Assembly: GCA_900208305.1 (NCBI GenBank)
Contig: OAPG01000002.1
Location: 248,001-312,000 of the forward strand
Length of the DNA: 64,000 nt
DNA from: Melanopsichium pennsylvanicum
Taxonomy: Eukaryota > Basidiomycota > Ustilaginomycetes > Ustilaginales
Reading direction: 5' to 3'
Shown: piece after piece, positions 8,160 through 19,391 of the stretch
Layout of the letters: the number at the start of each line of letters is the position of its first letter
Numbering within the stretch: the stretch's first letter is position 1
Position numbers and translations under genes: made by a program
The notes under the pieces: model-generated
Seen by the model: the letters and a program-made list of their open reading frames with translations, nothing else
What the model was told of the DNA's origin: nothing
Databases searched by the model: none

Positions 8160-11100
8160 CTAGGCTGCGACGGCAGCGTGGAGTTGCTCCTCCAACTGCG
8201 CAATCTCCTTTTTGAGCTTGTCGACGTCTTCCTGGCTCTGGGTGAGGAATTGAACCTCCATCTTCGCATTCTGGAGATCTCGTTGAACGTTCTCCAGCTC
8301 CTCACGCTCAGCTCGACGTTCATTCAGCAAATGATCAAGTTGTTCGTGGTGCTCATTGGACAAACGAGCGACCTTCTCGGTGTGTGCCACGTGGAGTCGC
8401 TCAAGATCGTTCATCTCCTGGTTCTCCTTACCTTGTCCGTCGAGCAGGCTGGCTGCAGTCGTAGGGGTCGTGGCAGCGACTTTGGACGCCATCAGTGCGA
8501 GCTCCTTGTTGGTGGCGTCACGCGCCCGTTCCGCCTCTTCGAGCTTGTCCTGGAGGTCCATGAGTTTGTCTAAATCCTGAAAACCTTTCTCGCGGAACGG
8601 AATGAGGTCTTCCTCGTGCTTCTTGGTGAGCTGCCTGACCTCCTCCACATGTTTCAGGATAAGTGCCTCCTTGTCGGCTGCGTGCTGAGCAGAGATGGCT
8701 TCAAACTGCTCGACGAAGGCGGTCTGCGACTGGTTGTGCGCATTGCGGATCTCGACCAGCTCCTGCTCCAGAGATTCTATCTGCGAACGCAGGGCCGCGG
8801 TCTCAGTCGAGCTGGCAGCCGCAGAATCCGAGGCAGCTTGCTTCGCTTTCTCAGTAGCGGAAGCAAGCTCAGTCTCGAGCGACTTGATGCGAGCATCGCT
8901 GGCTTCCTTAGCGTTCTGAAGCTGCGCCATCTCATCGCGCATCATTTTCAAATCGCCCTGCGCGGCCCCGAGCTCCAACTGGACCCGCTTGAGCTCGCCC
9001 GCAGCTCGATCAGCTGCTTCGGACAAGACGGTGGCATGCGCAGCTTGAATCGCTCTGAGCTCATCGGCGTGCGACTTGCGCATCTGCTCAAGAGTCTTGG
9101 CCGACTGTTCTTTGAGGGTTTGCAAGTCAGCCGAGTGGCCGTCTCCGGCTTCAGCACGCGCCTTCTCAAAGGCATCCATCACCTTTTGATCGTGCTCCGC
9201 CTTGACTTCGGCTATCTGAGCGGCAGACTTGGTCTCCTGGCTGGCGAGCTCGGCCTTGACTCCTTCCAGGGCCTGCTGGAGCTCCTTGACTCGCACTTCG
9301 GCAGCATCGTTGGATGAAGCAAGTTCCGAAGCGTGTTCACTGTGGACCAGCGAGAGCGTGCTCTCGTGAGCAGCGGCCAACTTGGAAACCTCCTCAGAGT
9401 GGCGAGAGGCGTCGGTAGCCCGTGCCTCACCGAGAGCGACTTCGTGTTCCTTCTGTAGGGCAGCACGAGTCTGCTCTTCAGCCTCGCGGCGAATAGACTC
9501 GAGCTCGCCTGCTTTCTGCTCATTCTGCTTCGTGCTGACTTCCTCTAGGGCACGCTCAAGGCTTTTGGCATGCTCAGCGGAAAGCTCGCGCCGGGCACTG
9601 ATGACGGCATCTTCGAGCACGGCTGCATGCTTCTGCTCGGCTTCTGCTCGAGCTTCCGCGACGGCCTTAGCGAGCAATTCTTCTTGTTGCGCCTCGGCTG
9701 CGGCTCGCTCTTCCTGGTGTGTTTTGCGCGCCGTTGCAAGAGCTGCAGCCTCCGCCGCTGCGACGGCTTCGGCAAGTCGGGTCTCGAAGGCAGAGGTGTT
9801 GCTTTCGATCTGACCACGCAAGACTTGATGGACCTCCTTCAGCTCTCTAAATTCCGCCAGTTGCGTTTGCAGTTCCTGGTGCTGTCCCTTGAGGATATCA
9901 AGCTCGGCTGCTTTGTTCTGCAGGTCTTCGAGACGCTCTTTGAGGGGGCCAAGCTGATCCACCTTCTTCTGCAGCTCGCCGTTTTGCTCTTTGACAACGG
10001 CAATCTCAATTTCCTTGTCAGCCAGGGTCGAAGCTCCCTCTTCATCGGCCGCGCTCGCCTCTGCTGCCTTATTCTGAGCTTCCGACAGCTGGGATTTGAT
10101 CTCGTCGAGCGCCGCCTGCAGCTTTTCGTTGCGAGAAAGCAACGCTGCTTCTTTTTCGCTGGCCTCGTTGGCGGCAACGGCGGCGGCAGATACTGCAGAC
10201 TGATGAGCCTCGCGCTGTTCGACGAGCCGCTTGGCAGCCTCTTCGTGGTCAGCGGTCGTCTTCTGCCCATGGTCCATGGTCAGCTGCTGGATGCGTTGTT
10301 CGAGTTCAGCCACATTCTTCTTGGCGGCTTTAGCCTCGTCCTGAGCTTTCTCTGCACTGCTCTGATACTCTTCGATCTGCTTGAGGCTGGCATTGAGCTT
10401 GTCTTGGACTTCGGCAAGTGCCGCAGTGCGAGTGTCGGTCTCCTCCTTGGCGTCAGTCTCGCGGGCGGTGGATGCCTCTTCAAGTGCGGATCGTGCTTCC
10501 GTCAGCTTCGATTCGAGGTCATCGATCCTGGACTGCGCAGACGCAATGGCTTGTTCCTTCTCCGCGAGGACCGCGTCATGCGTAGATGCTTGATCCTTGC
10601 GGCTTTCATCGGAAGAGCCGAGCTCGGACTTGAGCCGCTCAATCTCAGCCTCCAATTCCTGGACGCGTGCTAAAGAGGAAGCATCCTTTTCTTCATTTTT
10701 GGCCGTCGAATCTGCTTCTTTCGCTTCAGCAAGTTTGGCTTCAGCAGCAGAGAGGCTGACAGTCTTGGCCTGCAGCTCTTCGTCTTTAGTTTCCAGAACG
10801 GACTTAAGTTGATCGAGCTGGTCGCTCTGTTCGGCTAGTTCGGCCTCCAACTTGGCTACCTTGTACTGAAGGTCGTTGACGGCAGATGTGGTGGCTGATC
10901 CTGCAGAAGTGAGGCTGCTACGGGCGGCAGCAGAGGCAGCGGTGGCGACTGTGGTGGCACCTGGTCGTGCTGAAGGAGCCAAGCTGGATCGAGCCGCGGA
11001 TGCAGGACGGACTGCCGCTCCAGTCGTGCTTGTGCCATTGCTTGTGATGGAGTCACGTCGAGCTGAGGCGGTGGTCGCAGCGGGAGCACCGCCGGATGAT

Positions 11101-12041
11101 GCGCTCGAGCCGGCTACAGAGGCTCGTTTGGCGGCAAGGGAGGATGTGGGTGCGTTCGACGAAACAGGCGGTCTTCGAGCCGCAGTTGTGGTGGCGGTTG
11201 CAGCTGCGGGAGTGTTTCCGAAAGGTCGACGTACAGCAACGGAGGTAACCCCAGTCGTGGCGCCAGTAGTTGCGCCCACCGGTCTGCGCACAGCGGTAGC
11301 GCCAGTAGCATTCACAGTAGAGCGAGCGGGAGAGGGAGGCACAGTGGACACACGTCGTGCTGTTGCTGTGGTTGCGGAACCGGTCGCTGCGGGTCTTGCT
11401 GCTGTGCCAACTGCGGAAGGCCTCGCAGCGATGGTACCAGGCCGGGCTGCAGTACTGGGGGCCAAGCTCGTTCGTCCGGCGACTCCAGCGCGAGCTACTG
11501 CAGCACCAGCGCTGGTTGCACTAGGCCTTGCGGTCGTCGCCGTCGCGGAAGTTGGTGTAGCACCGGCAACGCTTGGGCGTCCTGCAACGCGTGTGCGCGC
11601 TCCTCCTGCAGCAGCTGATGCAGTCGCCGTTCTGGCGGTAGTGGCAGCTGCAATGGAAGGGCGAGCACCAGCGACAACTCTACGAGCTGCACTCGCGGTA
11701 GCAGCAGGGCCGGTCCTTGGGGTGCCAGCAGCGCGAGAGGCGGCTGCGGAAGGAGTCGACGGAGCAGAAGGCTTAGATGCTTCAGGGCTCGCAACAACCT
11801 CGATGTCGTCTATACTGCCCTTCTTGGTGTCATCCTCAACGTCTTGGGCGCCTTCTTCGAGACCGAGGAGCTCTCCGCCTTCCTTTTCGGAGGAAGTGTG
11901 GTCGCTCTCGGTCACGACATTGTCATCCACAGACAACTCACCCTCGACAGGTGGCTGCTCTTGCTGTTCTCTACCATCGTGCACATCATGTGAAAAATCA
12001 TCGGCATGCACCGACTCGTTGTAGTCTTCGGCATCCGACAT
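8160..12041 (-). CDS. large coiled-coil protein with basic Ser/Thr/Ala-rich N-terminal region
   Basis: This is a single-exon protein of 1293 residues. Residues 1-90 are acidic. Residues about 90-375 consist of Ala, Thr, Ser, Pro and Arg with loosely repeated units such as ARPSxA and RxSLAPS. From about 375 to the C-terminus the protein is heptad-rich Glu/Lys/Ala/Leu/Gln sequence, a long coiled coil. A basic low-complexity region plus a rod recalls microtubule- or spindle-associated proteins, but that is inference from composition and no family was recognised. There is no membrane segment or signal peptide. A dinucleotide repeat lies about 135 bp upstream of the start. The opposite strand carries long open frames that I regard as shadows of its alanine-rich codons. 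Confidence 0.85.
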   Translation of the reverse strand: MSDAEDYNESVHADDFSHDVHDGREQQEQPPVEGELSVDDNVVTESDHTSSEKEGGELLGLEEGAQDVEDDTKKGSIDDIEVVASPEASKPSAPSTPSAAASRAAGTPRTGPAATASAARRVVAGARPSIAAATTARTATASAAAGGARTRVAGRPSVAGATPTSATATTARPSATSAGAAVARAGVAGRTSLAPSTAARPGTIAARPSAVGTAARPAATGSATTATARRVSTVPPSPARSTVNATGATAVRRPVGATTGATTGVTSVAVRRPFGNTPAAATATTTAARRPPVSSNAPTSSLAAKRASVAGSSASSGGAPAATTASARRDSITSNGTSTTGAAVRPASAARSSLAPSARPGATTVATAASAAARSSLTSAGSATTSAVNDLQYKVAKLEAELAEQSDQLDQLKSVLETKDEELQAKTVSLSAAEAKLAEAKEADSTAKNEEKDASSLARVQELEAEIERLKSELGSSDESRKDQASTHDAVLAEKEQAIASAQSRIDDLESKLTEARSALEEASTARETDAKEETDTRTAALAEVQDKLNASLKQIEEYQSSAEKAQDEAKAAKKNVAELEQRIQQLTMDHGQKTTADHEEAAKRLVEQREAHQSAVSAAAVAANEASEKEAALLSRNEKLQAALDEIKSQLSEAQNKAAEASAADEEGASTLADKEIEIAVVKEQNGELQKKVDQLGPLKERLEDLQNKAAELDILKGQHQELQTQLAEFRELKEVHQVLRGQIESNTSAFETRLAEAVAAAEAAALATARKTHQEERAAAEAQQEELLAKAVAEARAEAEQKHAAVLEDAVISARRELSAEHAKSLERALEEVSTKQNEQKAGELESIRREAEEQTRAALQKEHEVALGEARATDASRHSEEVSKLAAAHESTLSLVHSEHASELASSNDAAEVRVKELQQALEGVKAELASQETKSAAQIAEVKAEHDQKVMDAFEKARAEAGDGHSADLQTLKEQSAKTLEQMRKSHADELRAIQAAHATVLSEAADRAAGELKRVQLELGAAQGDLKMMRDEMAQLQNAKEASDARIKSLETELASATEKAKQAASDSAAASSTETAALRSQIESLEQELVEIRNAHNQSQTAFVEQFEAISAQHAADKEALILKHVEEVRQLTKKHEEDLIPFREKGFQDLDKLMDLQDKLEEAERARDATNKELALMASKVAATTPTTAASLLDGQGKENQEMNDLERLHVAHTEKVARLSNEHHEQLDHLLNERRAEREELENVQRDLQNAKMEVQFLTQSQEDVDKLKKEIAQLEEQLHAAVAA

Positions 12042-12586
12042 GTTGAGATTGGTTGTCGAGAAAGGATATGCGTGGTGTTGAGTGGGAAGGATTTCAAGGT
12101 GCTGCTCGTTCTTTGCAATTCAGGCTGTGAAGCTGCCGTGCTGTGTGCATGCGTGTGTCCACGAAGCGAAGCATGTGTGTGTGTGTGTGTGTGTGTGTTT
12201 CAACTCGCATGTGATTTTTCGTAAGTGACACTTTCCGTGAAAATCTCACACAGCGACGCGTGTTGGCTGCTTTTTCGCACGCGAGACCGGATCCAAGTTT
12301 CCTCACACAACACACACTCCAAAGCTAGCTAGAATGTATCCATGTTGAAATGCTGCAATTGCAGGAATCATGTTGAATGCTTTTGGGAGCGGGATATCAT
12401 GTTGAATGGGTACAGAATACAGAGGTGGGACAGATGCAAGGACAATGACGACAGGAGGAAACCAAGATTTGTACTAGAAAGATCAAATAAAAGGGGAATA
12501 AAAGCGGCGGCAAGCCTGGTCCGAAGCAGTTGATGCTGGATCCATGGGGCTAGCAGAGCTTAGGGATGAGGGGAATTGGGAAAAGT
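12042..12586. other. intergenic with dinucleotide repeat
   Basis: This separates the coiled-coil gene start from the MET6 3' end, both on the minus strand. Apart from the TG run at 12174-12198 and an AT-rich MET6 3' UTR I see nothing. Confidence 0.5.
12174..12198. repeat. (TG)n microsatellite
   Basis: About 12 perfect TG units; on the strand of the downstream coiled-coil gene this is a CA repeat roughly 135 bp before its start codon. Confidence 0.9.
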
Positions 12587-15051
12587 TTAGGCAAGGGTCT
12601 TGCGGCACTCCTCGGCAGCCTCGACCATGTTGGTGAGCTGGGCAGTGCACTCCTCCCAAGTACGGGTCTTGAGACCACAGTCAGGGTTGACCCAGATGGA
12701 GTCCTTGGCGAGGACCTCGGCCATGGCCTTGATACGGCCGACCATCTCGTCCTTGGAGGGAACACGAGGAGAGTGGATGTCGAAGACACCAGGGCCAATG
12801 TGGGAGGGGTAGCCGACCTTCTTGAAGGCACCGAGTAGGTGCTCACCAGACTTGGAGTGCTCGATGGAGATCATGTCGGCGTCAAGCTCAATGATCGACT
12901 TCATGATGAGCGAGAAGTCAGAGTAGCAGAAGTGAGATGCGATGTTCATGGCATCGGAGCAACCAGAGGTGGAGAGACGGAAAGAATCGACAGCCCATCG
13001 GAGGTAGCCGGCCCAGTCCTTCTGACGGAGAGGAAGACCCTCTCGGATGGCGGGCTCGTCTACCTGGACGGCACGGACACCAGCCTTCTCGAGATCGATG
13101 ACCTCATCGCGGAGAGCGAGAGCGATCTGCTTTGATTGAACCTCCTTGCTGATATCGGCACGGGGGAACGACCAGTTGAGGATGGTGACGGGACCGGTAA
13201 GCATACCCTTCATGGGCTTCTTGGTTAGGCTCTGGGCGTACGAAGACCAGCGAACGGTCATGGGAGCGGGACGGCTGACGTCGGAGACAACGACAGGGGG
13301 ACGAACGTATCGGGAACCGAACGACTGGACCCATGCGTTCTGCGTGAAGACGAAACCGTCGAGGAGCTCACCGAAGTACTGAACCATGTCGTTGCGCTCG
13401 GGCTCACCGTGAACGAGAACGTCGAGGTTTAGGGCCTCCTGCTTCTCAACAACCATCTTGATCTCGTCCTCGAGGAACTTCTCGTACTCCTCCTTGGTGA
13501 TGTCGTTCTTGGTGAAACGAGCACGGTACTGACGGATCTCTTTGGTCTGAGGGAAGGAGCCGATAGTGGTGGTAGGGAAGATAGGGAGGTTGAGGTGCTC
13601 CTTCTGAACCTCTTTGCGGACAGAGAAGGGCGACTTGCGAGCGAGGTCCTCGGGCTTGATATTGGCAACGCGCTCACGAACGGCGGAGTCGGAGTTCTTC
13701 TCGAAGTCACGACGAGCCTTGATGCTCTTCTCGTTGGCGGCAAGAGCGTCGGCAGCGGAGCTGGGGCCACGGAGGGCAGCGGCGAGGGTAGCGACCTCGG
13801 CGCACTTCTCGTTGGCGAACGAGAACCAGTCAAGAACCTCGGCGCTGAGCTTTTTCTCATTGGCAATAGTGATGGGTGTGTGGAGGAGGGAAGAGGAGGA
13901 GGCGATCTGGACACGAGAAGCATCACCGCCGAGGGCCTTGACAGCCTTCTGGGCAGTCTTAAGAGCGGCGCTGAGGTCGGTCTTCCAGATATTACGGCCG
14001 GAAACGAGACCAAGAGAGACAACGTGCTGGGTACTGGCGAAGGCCGAGAGGACGTCGTCGAGCTGCTCAGGAGCACGGTCGAGATCGACGTGAAGACCAG
14101 CGACAGGGAGCGTCTTGACAATCTCGAGGTTGGACTCGAGCTTGTTGAAGTAGGTAGCGATCATGATCTTGACCGAGGGGGCAGCCTTGGCAATGGTCTC
14201 GTAGGCAGCCTTGAACTCGGAGGCGTACTGCTGAGCACGGTCGAGGACGAGGACAGGCTCGTCGATCTGAACCCATTCGGCACCAGCCTCGCCGAGCTTG
14301 GCAAGCAACTCACCGTAAACGGGAGCAAGCTTCTGGAGAAGGGAGACGGGGTCAAGCTCGGCGTTCTTGGCGTCCTTGCCGGGCTTACCAAGGGCGAGGA
14401 GAGTGACGGGACCGACGAGGACGGGGCGGGCGTTGTAGCCAGCCTCCTTGGCCTCGATGAAGTCGTCAATGGGCTTGGTGTTGTTGATCTTGAACTCGGT
14501 GGACTCGCTCAGTTCAGGGACGAGGTAGTGGTAGTTCGAGTCGAACCACTTCTGCATCTCAGTGGCGGGGAGGTCGACACCGTTCTTCTGGTGGCCACGG
14601 GCCATTGCGAAGTAGGTGTCGAGGGCATCGAGACCAGACTTGGCATAGTTCTCGGGGATGAGGTTAAAAGTGTTGGAGGCGTCGAGGACGTGATCGTAGA
14701 GGGAGAAGGTACCGGTGGGAACAACGTCGACACCAGCGTCCTTGATGAACTTGTAGGTCTGAAGACGCTGCTCCTTCGCGACCTTGAGAAGCTCCTCCTG
14801 CGAAGTCTTACCACCCCAATAAGCCTCGAGAGCCTTCTTGACCTCACGCTGAGGGCCAATACGGGGGTAACCGAGAACGGCGGAAGTACTGTAACGTTGA
14901 GAGGGAAGCAGACGAAAGTCAACAATTTGAACACCACAGGGAGACATTAATACTACCGAAAAGAGATGTTCGAATTTTCGGCATCGACAATCTGGATGAC
15001 GTCCTCGGGGAGAAACGCGGCCAGGCAATGGCGAGCAGATACTTACGCCAT
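12587..15051 (-). CDS. MET6: cobalamin-independent methionine synthase
   Basis: This cytosolic enzyme moves the methyl group of 5-methyltetrahydropteroyl-glutamate to homocysteine, the last step of methionine synthesis. The main exon is 12587-14888. The open frame runs on upstream to 15421, but the family N-terminus is recovered only by splicing: ATGGC at 15051-15047, intron 15046-14889 (GTAAGT...TACAG), then TACTTCC, giving MATSAVLGYPRIGPQREVKK. The product is 768 residues, matching the family. Visible motifs are the N-terminal GYPRIG, the zinc-ligand regions ASHFCYSDF and NPDCGLKTRTW, and the GP-rich substrate loops. The first exon of five bases splits codon 2 and would be missed by simple gene finders. 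It is divergent to the Rab GAP gene. Confidence 0.95.
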
Positions 15052-16524
15052 TTTTGTATGAAGCGGACGAACGAACCGGAGAAAGTGAATGGTAACAAGG
15101 GAGAAAAGTATGGAAGAAAAGAGTAAAGGCTAGGAAGGGCTCTTGTACGTGAGAAGGAGCAAAAAGGATGAGAGTTTGTTTGCGGCGGGCGCAGATGGAA
15201 TTGATATAGATGAAAAGGGAGGAAGAGAGACGGATGGTGTGGAGAGAAAGTAAGGAAGTTTGGTCAGAATATGTTGGATCAAATAGGAAAAGCCAAGGAC
15301 CTGCGAGGGAGCACGGTGAGATTGTGGTGTGTCGCGCTAGGGCCAGGCGGTGCGACGCAGGATGAGAAGAAAGCAGTCTCAGCGTAGAGTTGGAACATGC
15401 GCAGCGGACGACACTCGCCACTTGTCACTTGCCCTAACCACTTTCTTCTGAAGGCACTTTGCCCCAGCTAAGAAGCGAAAAAATTTGGGGCCCGAAATCA
15501 GTGTGCGTGGGTGTGCGTCGTCGAATCCACGTTCGTCCAATCATTTTGAATTGGATGAGCAGATTTTGATTTTTTTTTTTTTTGATTTTTTTTCTTCGTG
15601 TTCTTCTTGTTTTTCGATTTCAAAGAGTCGGGCTGGCTCCGCTCAGATTTCTTCTGCTTTACAACGCAAACCTCTGGTTATGCCGTTGGCGTCCACCTTT
15701 CTTCTCAAGCCGGGTGTGCACCCTGCCTGAAAGCGCCAATCAGGGAGAATTGGCTGAGGTTTTTTTGAGTGTCGTCTGTCAACCTACCTGAATGCTGCAC
15801 CTGGAAAGGCGTGATGAAAGTGATCACCCTTATGGGTCGCCGTCTTTATTTCGACCTATGAGGCTCCAGATCAGAGACCAACCTCGAGTCAGAGAAGCCC
15901 CAACTTCATCGCCTTTCAATCTTCTGCTTATGATCGGCTTTGATCTCCTCAACCAACTCTGGTTGGCTACCCCCTCCTTGTTCTGCTCTTTCTTCACTTC
16001 TTCACACGCACGAACCACGTCTTTTTTTTGGACCTTGCACGGCAGACAACTTCCTAAGTTAGCATCATTTCCGAGTTGCTCATACCCGAAGCCTGTCAAC
16101 GTGCGCAGCTTGCAGGCTTCTTCATGTACAAGACATCTCTGTCGCCCTTGTGAGCTATGTCTCCCTTCCAAGCTCTGTCGACGACTCTTTGTATTCTGTA
16201 CAGTATGTGATGTCGCTTGTGCTGCACGACAAAGCTCCGATGAACCACACCTCAATTTCTGATAAGATTTGCTCGGCCTAACAGGAGAATGATTGCACAG
16301 GCTGTTATATCGCTTAAAATATACTATCTGCTCCAAAATCAGGAAAACGACGTATCCGTGCGAGCTGTTGCTTGACCCTGGCCACGCTGCATGCTGAAGT
16401 GTCCGCCTTGACAGATCTGCACTCCGACACACCTCTCAAGTGTACGTCCCACACCATCAACGAGTTCGCATCGCACAACACCACCTACTGCAGAAAGCGA
16501 GCTCGAAAGTCGGCGACGACCACC
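15052..16524. other. divergent intergenic region MET6/Rab GAP
   Basis: This 1.47 kb serves as the upstream region of both flanking genes. It contains a near-pure T run around 15571-15593. Open frames here begin without ATG or are low in complexity, and no RNA gene was found. Confidence 0.5.
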
Positions 16525-18927
16525 ATGTCCACGATCGCGCACTCGCTGCGTGACTACCGCTCGCCAACCCGCTCTCAACTCTTTGCCCTTGCCTTCTCTT
16601 TACCGGCTGGGGAGTCGCCTATCGCAGATGCAGAGATTACCTCGTCCGTTCTATCACTCTCGGCTGCGACCAAGGACGGCCTACAGGAGGATCAGGTATA
16701 TGCGGGTCGATTGACGCTCACGCAATCGTTCCTATGCTTCGCAAGCCAAGGTGACCGCGGTCGCAGTTGCCGCATGAACTTGCCGCTGTGGTGTGTTCGC
16801 CGGGTTGAACGCCTCAACACCACGGGCACTGTCTTCGCTCTCAGCATCGTTGTATGGCATGGTATGAAGGTCATTCTTCAGCTCAATGCGCTACGTCCTA
16901 CATGCGAACACTTCTGTGCTGTGCTGCGTGACCAGCTTCGTGCCCAGCTTGGCAACATGAAGCTGCTCAAGCCTTTCCTTGCTGGCTGCTTCAGCGAGTT
17001 CCTCATCTCGGATGACCTCTCCGATCCGAAGGGCAAACACGCTGTCACGGATGCCTCCCTCACACCGGCTTCCGAAGCGGACGATTCGTCAAAACTTGCG
17101 TCAGCTGATGCATCCGCTGCGGCTTCGGGAGCTACCGAGCTCGACGCGCCCGCCGATAAGGAACCGCCCAAGTATCAAGCTGGACTGGGAGCAACGTTTG
17201 GCTTCCCCGGAGATGTACGCAAGCTGAGAGAAAAAAGCAAGCTCAAACTATGGAGGGACTACTTCTTGGCCCACGGACGCAACCTCACACTACTCCGATA
17301 CCCGCAGTTCCTTCGCCTCGTTCAAGTCGGCCTTCCAAATCGACTGCGTGGAGAGATCTGGGAGCTCACCAGTGGATCCATCTACAACCGCTTTGCACAC
17401 GCTGGCGAGTACCACGCGATCCTGAAGCGATATCAGGGTATGACCAGCACCAGCACGGAGGAGATTGAGAAGGATCTCAATCGCAGTTTGCCAGAGTACC
17501 TCGCCTACCAAACGCCAGAGGGCATCGAGACACTGCGTCGAGTCTTGGTTGCGTACAGTTGGAAGAACCCGGAACTCGGGTACTGCCAGGCGATGAACAT
17601 CGTGGTGGCCGCCATCCTGATCTATATGAGTGAGGAGCAGTGCTTCTGGCTGCTCGACACGCTCTGCGAGAGGTTGCTTCCAGGGTACTACACACAATCC
17701 ATGTCCGGCACGTTGCTCGACCAGAAAGTCTTTGAGAATCTCGTTCAGCGTACTTTGCCTATGATTCATGAACACTTTGTCAAGACCGACATCCAGCTCA
17801 GCGTCGCTTCGCTGCCTTGGTTTTTGTCTCTCTATATCAACTCGATGCCAATGATCTTTGCCTTTCGTGTCGTGGATTGCTTCATGGCCATGGGACCAAA
17901 GGTGCTGTTCCAAGTGGGACTTGCCATTCTCAAGATCAACGGGGAGGAGTTGTTGCAGGTCACTGACGATGGTGCTTTCATCAACCTCATCAAGAGCTAC
18001 TTCCGATCTTTGGGAGACAGTGCACACCCCAACAGCACCAACCCTCGCCATCGTCAAATCACCAACTTCCAGGAGCTGTTGGTGGTCGCTTTCCGCGAGT
18101 TTGGCATCATCACCGACGAGACCATCGCCAGCGAGCGTCGTCGTTTCCGACAAGAAATCGTACAAGAGATCGAGCTTTTCGCCAAGCGCAGCGCGATACG
18201 CAATCTCAAGAATCATGGCCGCTTCTCCAAGGACCAGATCGGACTCATCTATGACCAAGTGGTCGAATCTATCTACCGTGCGAGGCATGCACCTGGTGCA
18301 GTCACAGATGCTAAAGCGAACCCAAACGCCGGTATTGTGGCCAACGATCCCAAGGAGGTGATGGAGAAAGCACTAGCTCGAGAGATGAATAAGGACAACG
18401 AGGGTGAGGAGGCACTCAACGACTACAAGGAGATGCGGATTGACCTCAAGACGTTCCGACTTTTCCTAGGTGAAGTAGCGACCTGGGCACGAGATGAATA
18501 TGTTGTTTCAAATGGCTTTCAAGAGCGAGTCGAGAGGCGTGTACCGGAGCACGAGACAGTGGCTCGGCTCTTTCGATATTGGGACAAGGAGAAGCGCGGA
18601 ACCTTGTCGCTCCAGGACATTGTCACTGGTTTGGATGCCATCATGTTTAACCATGAGGATGTGATGGCTAACATTCAGTGGTTCTTCGAGCTGCACTCGG
18701 GTGGACGTCCATCACTGACGAAAGACGAGGTGTTGCGTTTGAGCGAGTCGCTGCTCTTCTTCTTCCGCAACGAGACAAATGACGGCTACTTGGGTGCGGT
18801 ATCTCAGCTCATAGCTCAGGCCTTCGAACAGGGTGGAGAGGGCAGCTACGAGAACAAAGCATCAGCATCGGCGTCGGCGTCGGCATCGGCGCCGCCCTTG
18901 GCAATCGCTTCGGAGGCATCCACGTAA
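16525..18927 (+). CDS. GYP2: Rab GTPase-activating protein (GRAM-TBC-EF-hand type)
   Basis: This protein speeds GTP hydrolysis on a Rab GTPase during membrane traffic. The start is placed at 16525 (CACCATG); the frame is open earlier but without an ATG. The 800-residue product has a GRAM-like domain in about the first 140 residues and a TBC domain from about 269 to 525. Both catalytic fingers are present: Arg320 in IEKDLNR and Gln355 in GYCQ. An EF-hand-like region lies near residue 690 (RYWDKEKRGTLSLQD). This order matches yeast Gyp2/Mdr1 and animal TBC1D8/9. The C-terminus ends in an Ala-Ser dipeptide repeat (ASASASAS), probably disordered. There are no introns. Confidence 0.9.
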   Translation: MSTIAHSLRDYRSPTRSQLFALAFSLPAGESPIADAEITSSVLSLSAATKDGLQEDQVYAGRLTLTQSFLCFASQGDRGRSCRMNLPLWCVRRVERLNTTGTVFALSIVVWHGMKVILQLNALRPTCEHFCAVLRDQLRAQLGNMKLLKPFLAGCFSEFLISDDLSDPKGKHAVTDASLTPASEADDSSKLASADASAAASGATELDAPADKEPPKYQAGLGATFGFPGDVRKLREKSKLKLWRDYFLAHGRNLTLLRYPQFLRLVQVGLPNRLRGEIWELTSGSIYNRFAHAGEYHAILKRYQGMTSTSTEEIEKDLNRSLPEYLAYQTPEGIETLRRVLVAYSWKNPELGYCQAMNIVVAAILIYMSEEQCFWLLDTLCERLLPGYYTQSMSGTLLDQKVFENLVQRTLPMIHEHFVKTDIQLSVASLPWFLSLYINSMPMIFAFRVVDCFMAMGPKVLFQVGLAILKINGEELLQVTDDGAFINLIKSYFRSLGDSAHPNSTNPRHRQITNFQELLVVAFREFGIITDETIASERRRFRQEIVQEIELFAKRSAIRNLKNHGRFSKDQIGLIYDQVVESIYRARHAPGAVTDAKANPNAGIVANDPKEVMEKALAREMNKDNEGEEALNDYKEMRIDLKTFRLFLGEVATWARDEYVVSNGFQERVERRVPEHETVARLFRYWDKEKRGTLSLQDIVTGLDAIMFNHEDVMANIQWFFELHSGGRPSLTKDEVLRLSESLLFFFRNETNDGYLGAVSQLIAQAFEQGGEGSYENKASASASASASAPPLAIASEAST

Positions 18928-19391
18928 GAAGCAGTTCGGTTCCCAATTTAGCATTCAGTAGCATCGATCCACAGCCCTGTGTACTCAGCATCTCAACACC
19001 ATACCAGCATGAACAGTCAACGAACGTGATCAATGCATCGTGCGTAATCTCAAAATGCACAACATAGCACTTTGAACTGGCTTTTGGTGGTTCAAATAAC
19101 CACATTTTGAAAAACTGCATGCTTCTCTTCAGCATTGCAGCAATCAGGTTTTGTGCTCGCCTATTCCCTACACCTTCAAACCCATGGATGGTGGTGTCAT
19201 TCGATGTAAAGCGTAAGCGATAAGTTCCGTGAATTGTCAAAATACTCCTCACGTGCCTCAACAAGAAGTTCCAGAGAGTTGCAAGTACTGTACTTCACAG
19301 CTACATTACTGTGCGAGTCAATTTCTGTTCGCAACAAGCTCTCCTTGCGTCTCAGAGCATGTTTACTAGATTTTGGTTGGTGCTCCACAAT

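Noticed and set aside
9570..12024. Long plus-strand frames over the coiled-coil gene
   Set aside because: They are leucine- or alanine/valine-rich complements of Glu/Lys/Ala coiled-coil codons.
13595..14950. 451-codon frame antisense to MET6
   Set aside because: Same codon-bias shadow as over TEF1; MET6 is certain on the opposite strand.
17290..18288. 332-codon frame antisense to the TBC gene
   Set aside because: The plus strand encodes the TBC domain with both catalytic fingers; the antisense product resembles nothing.
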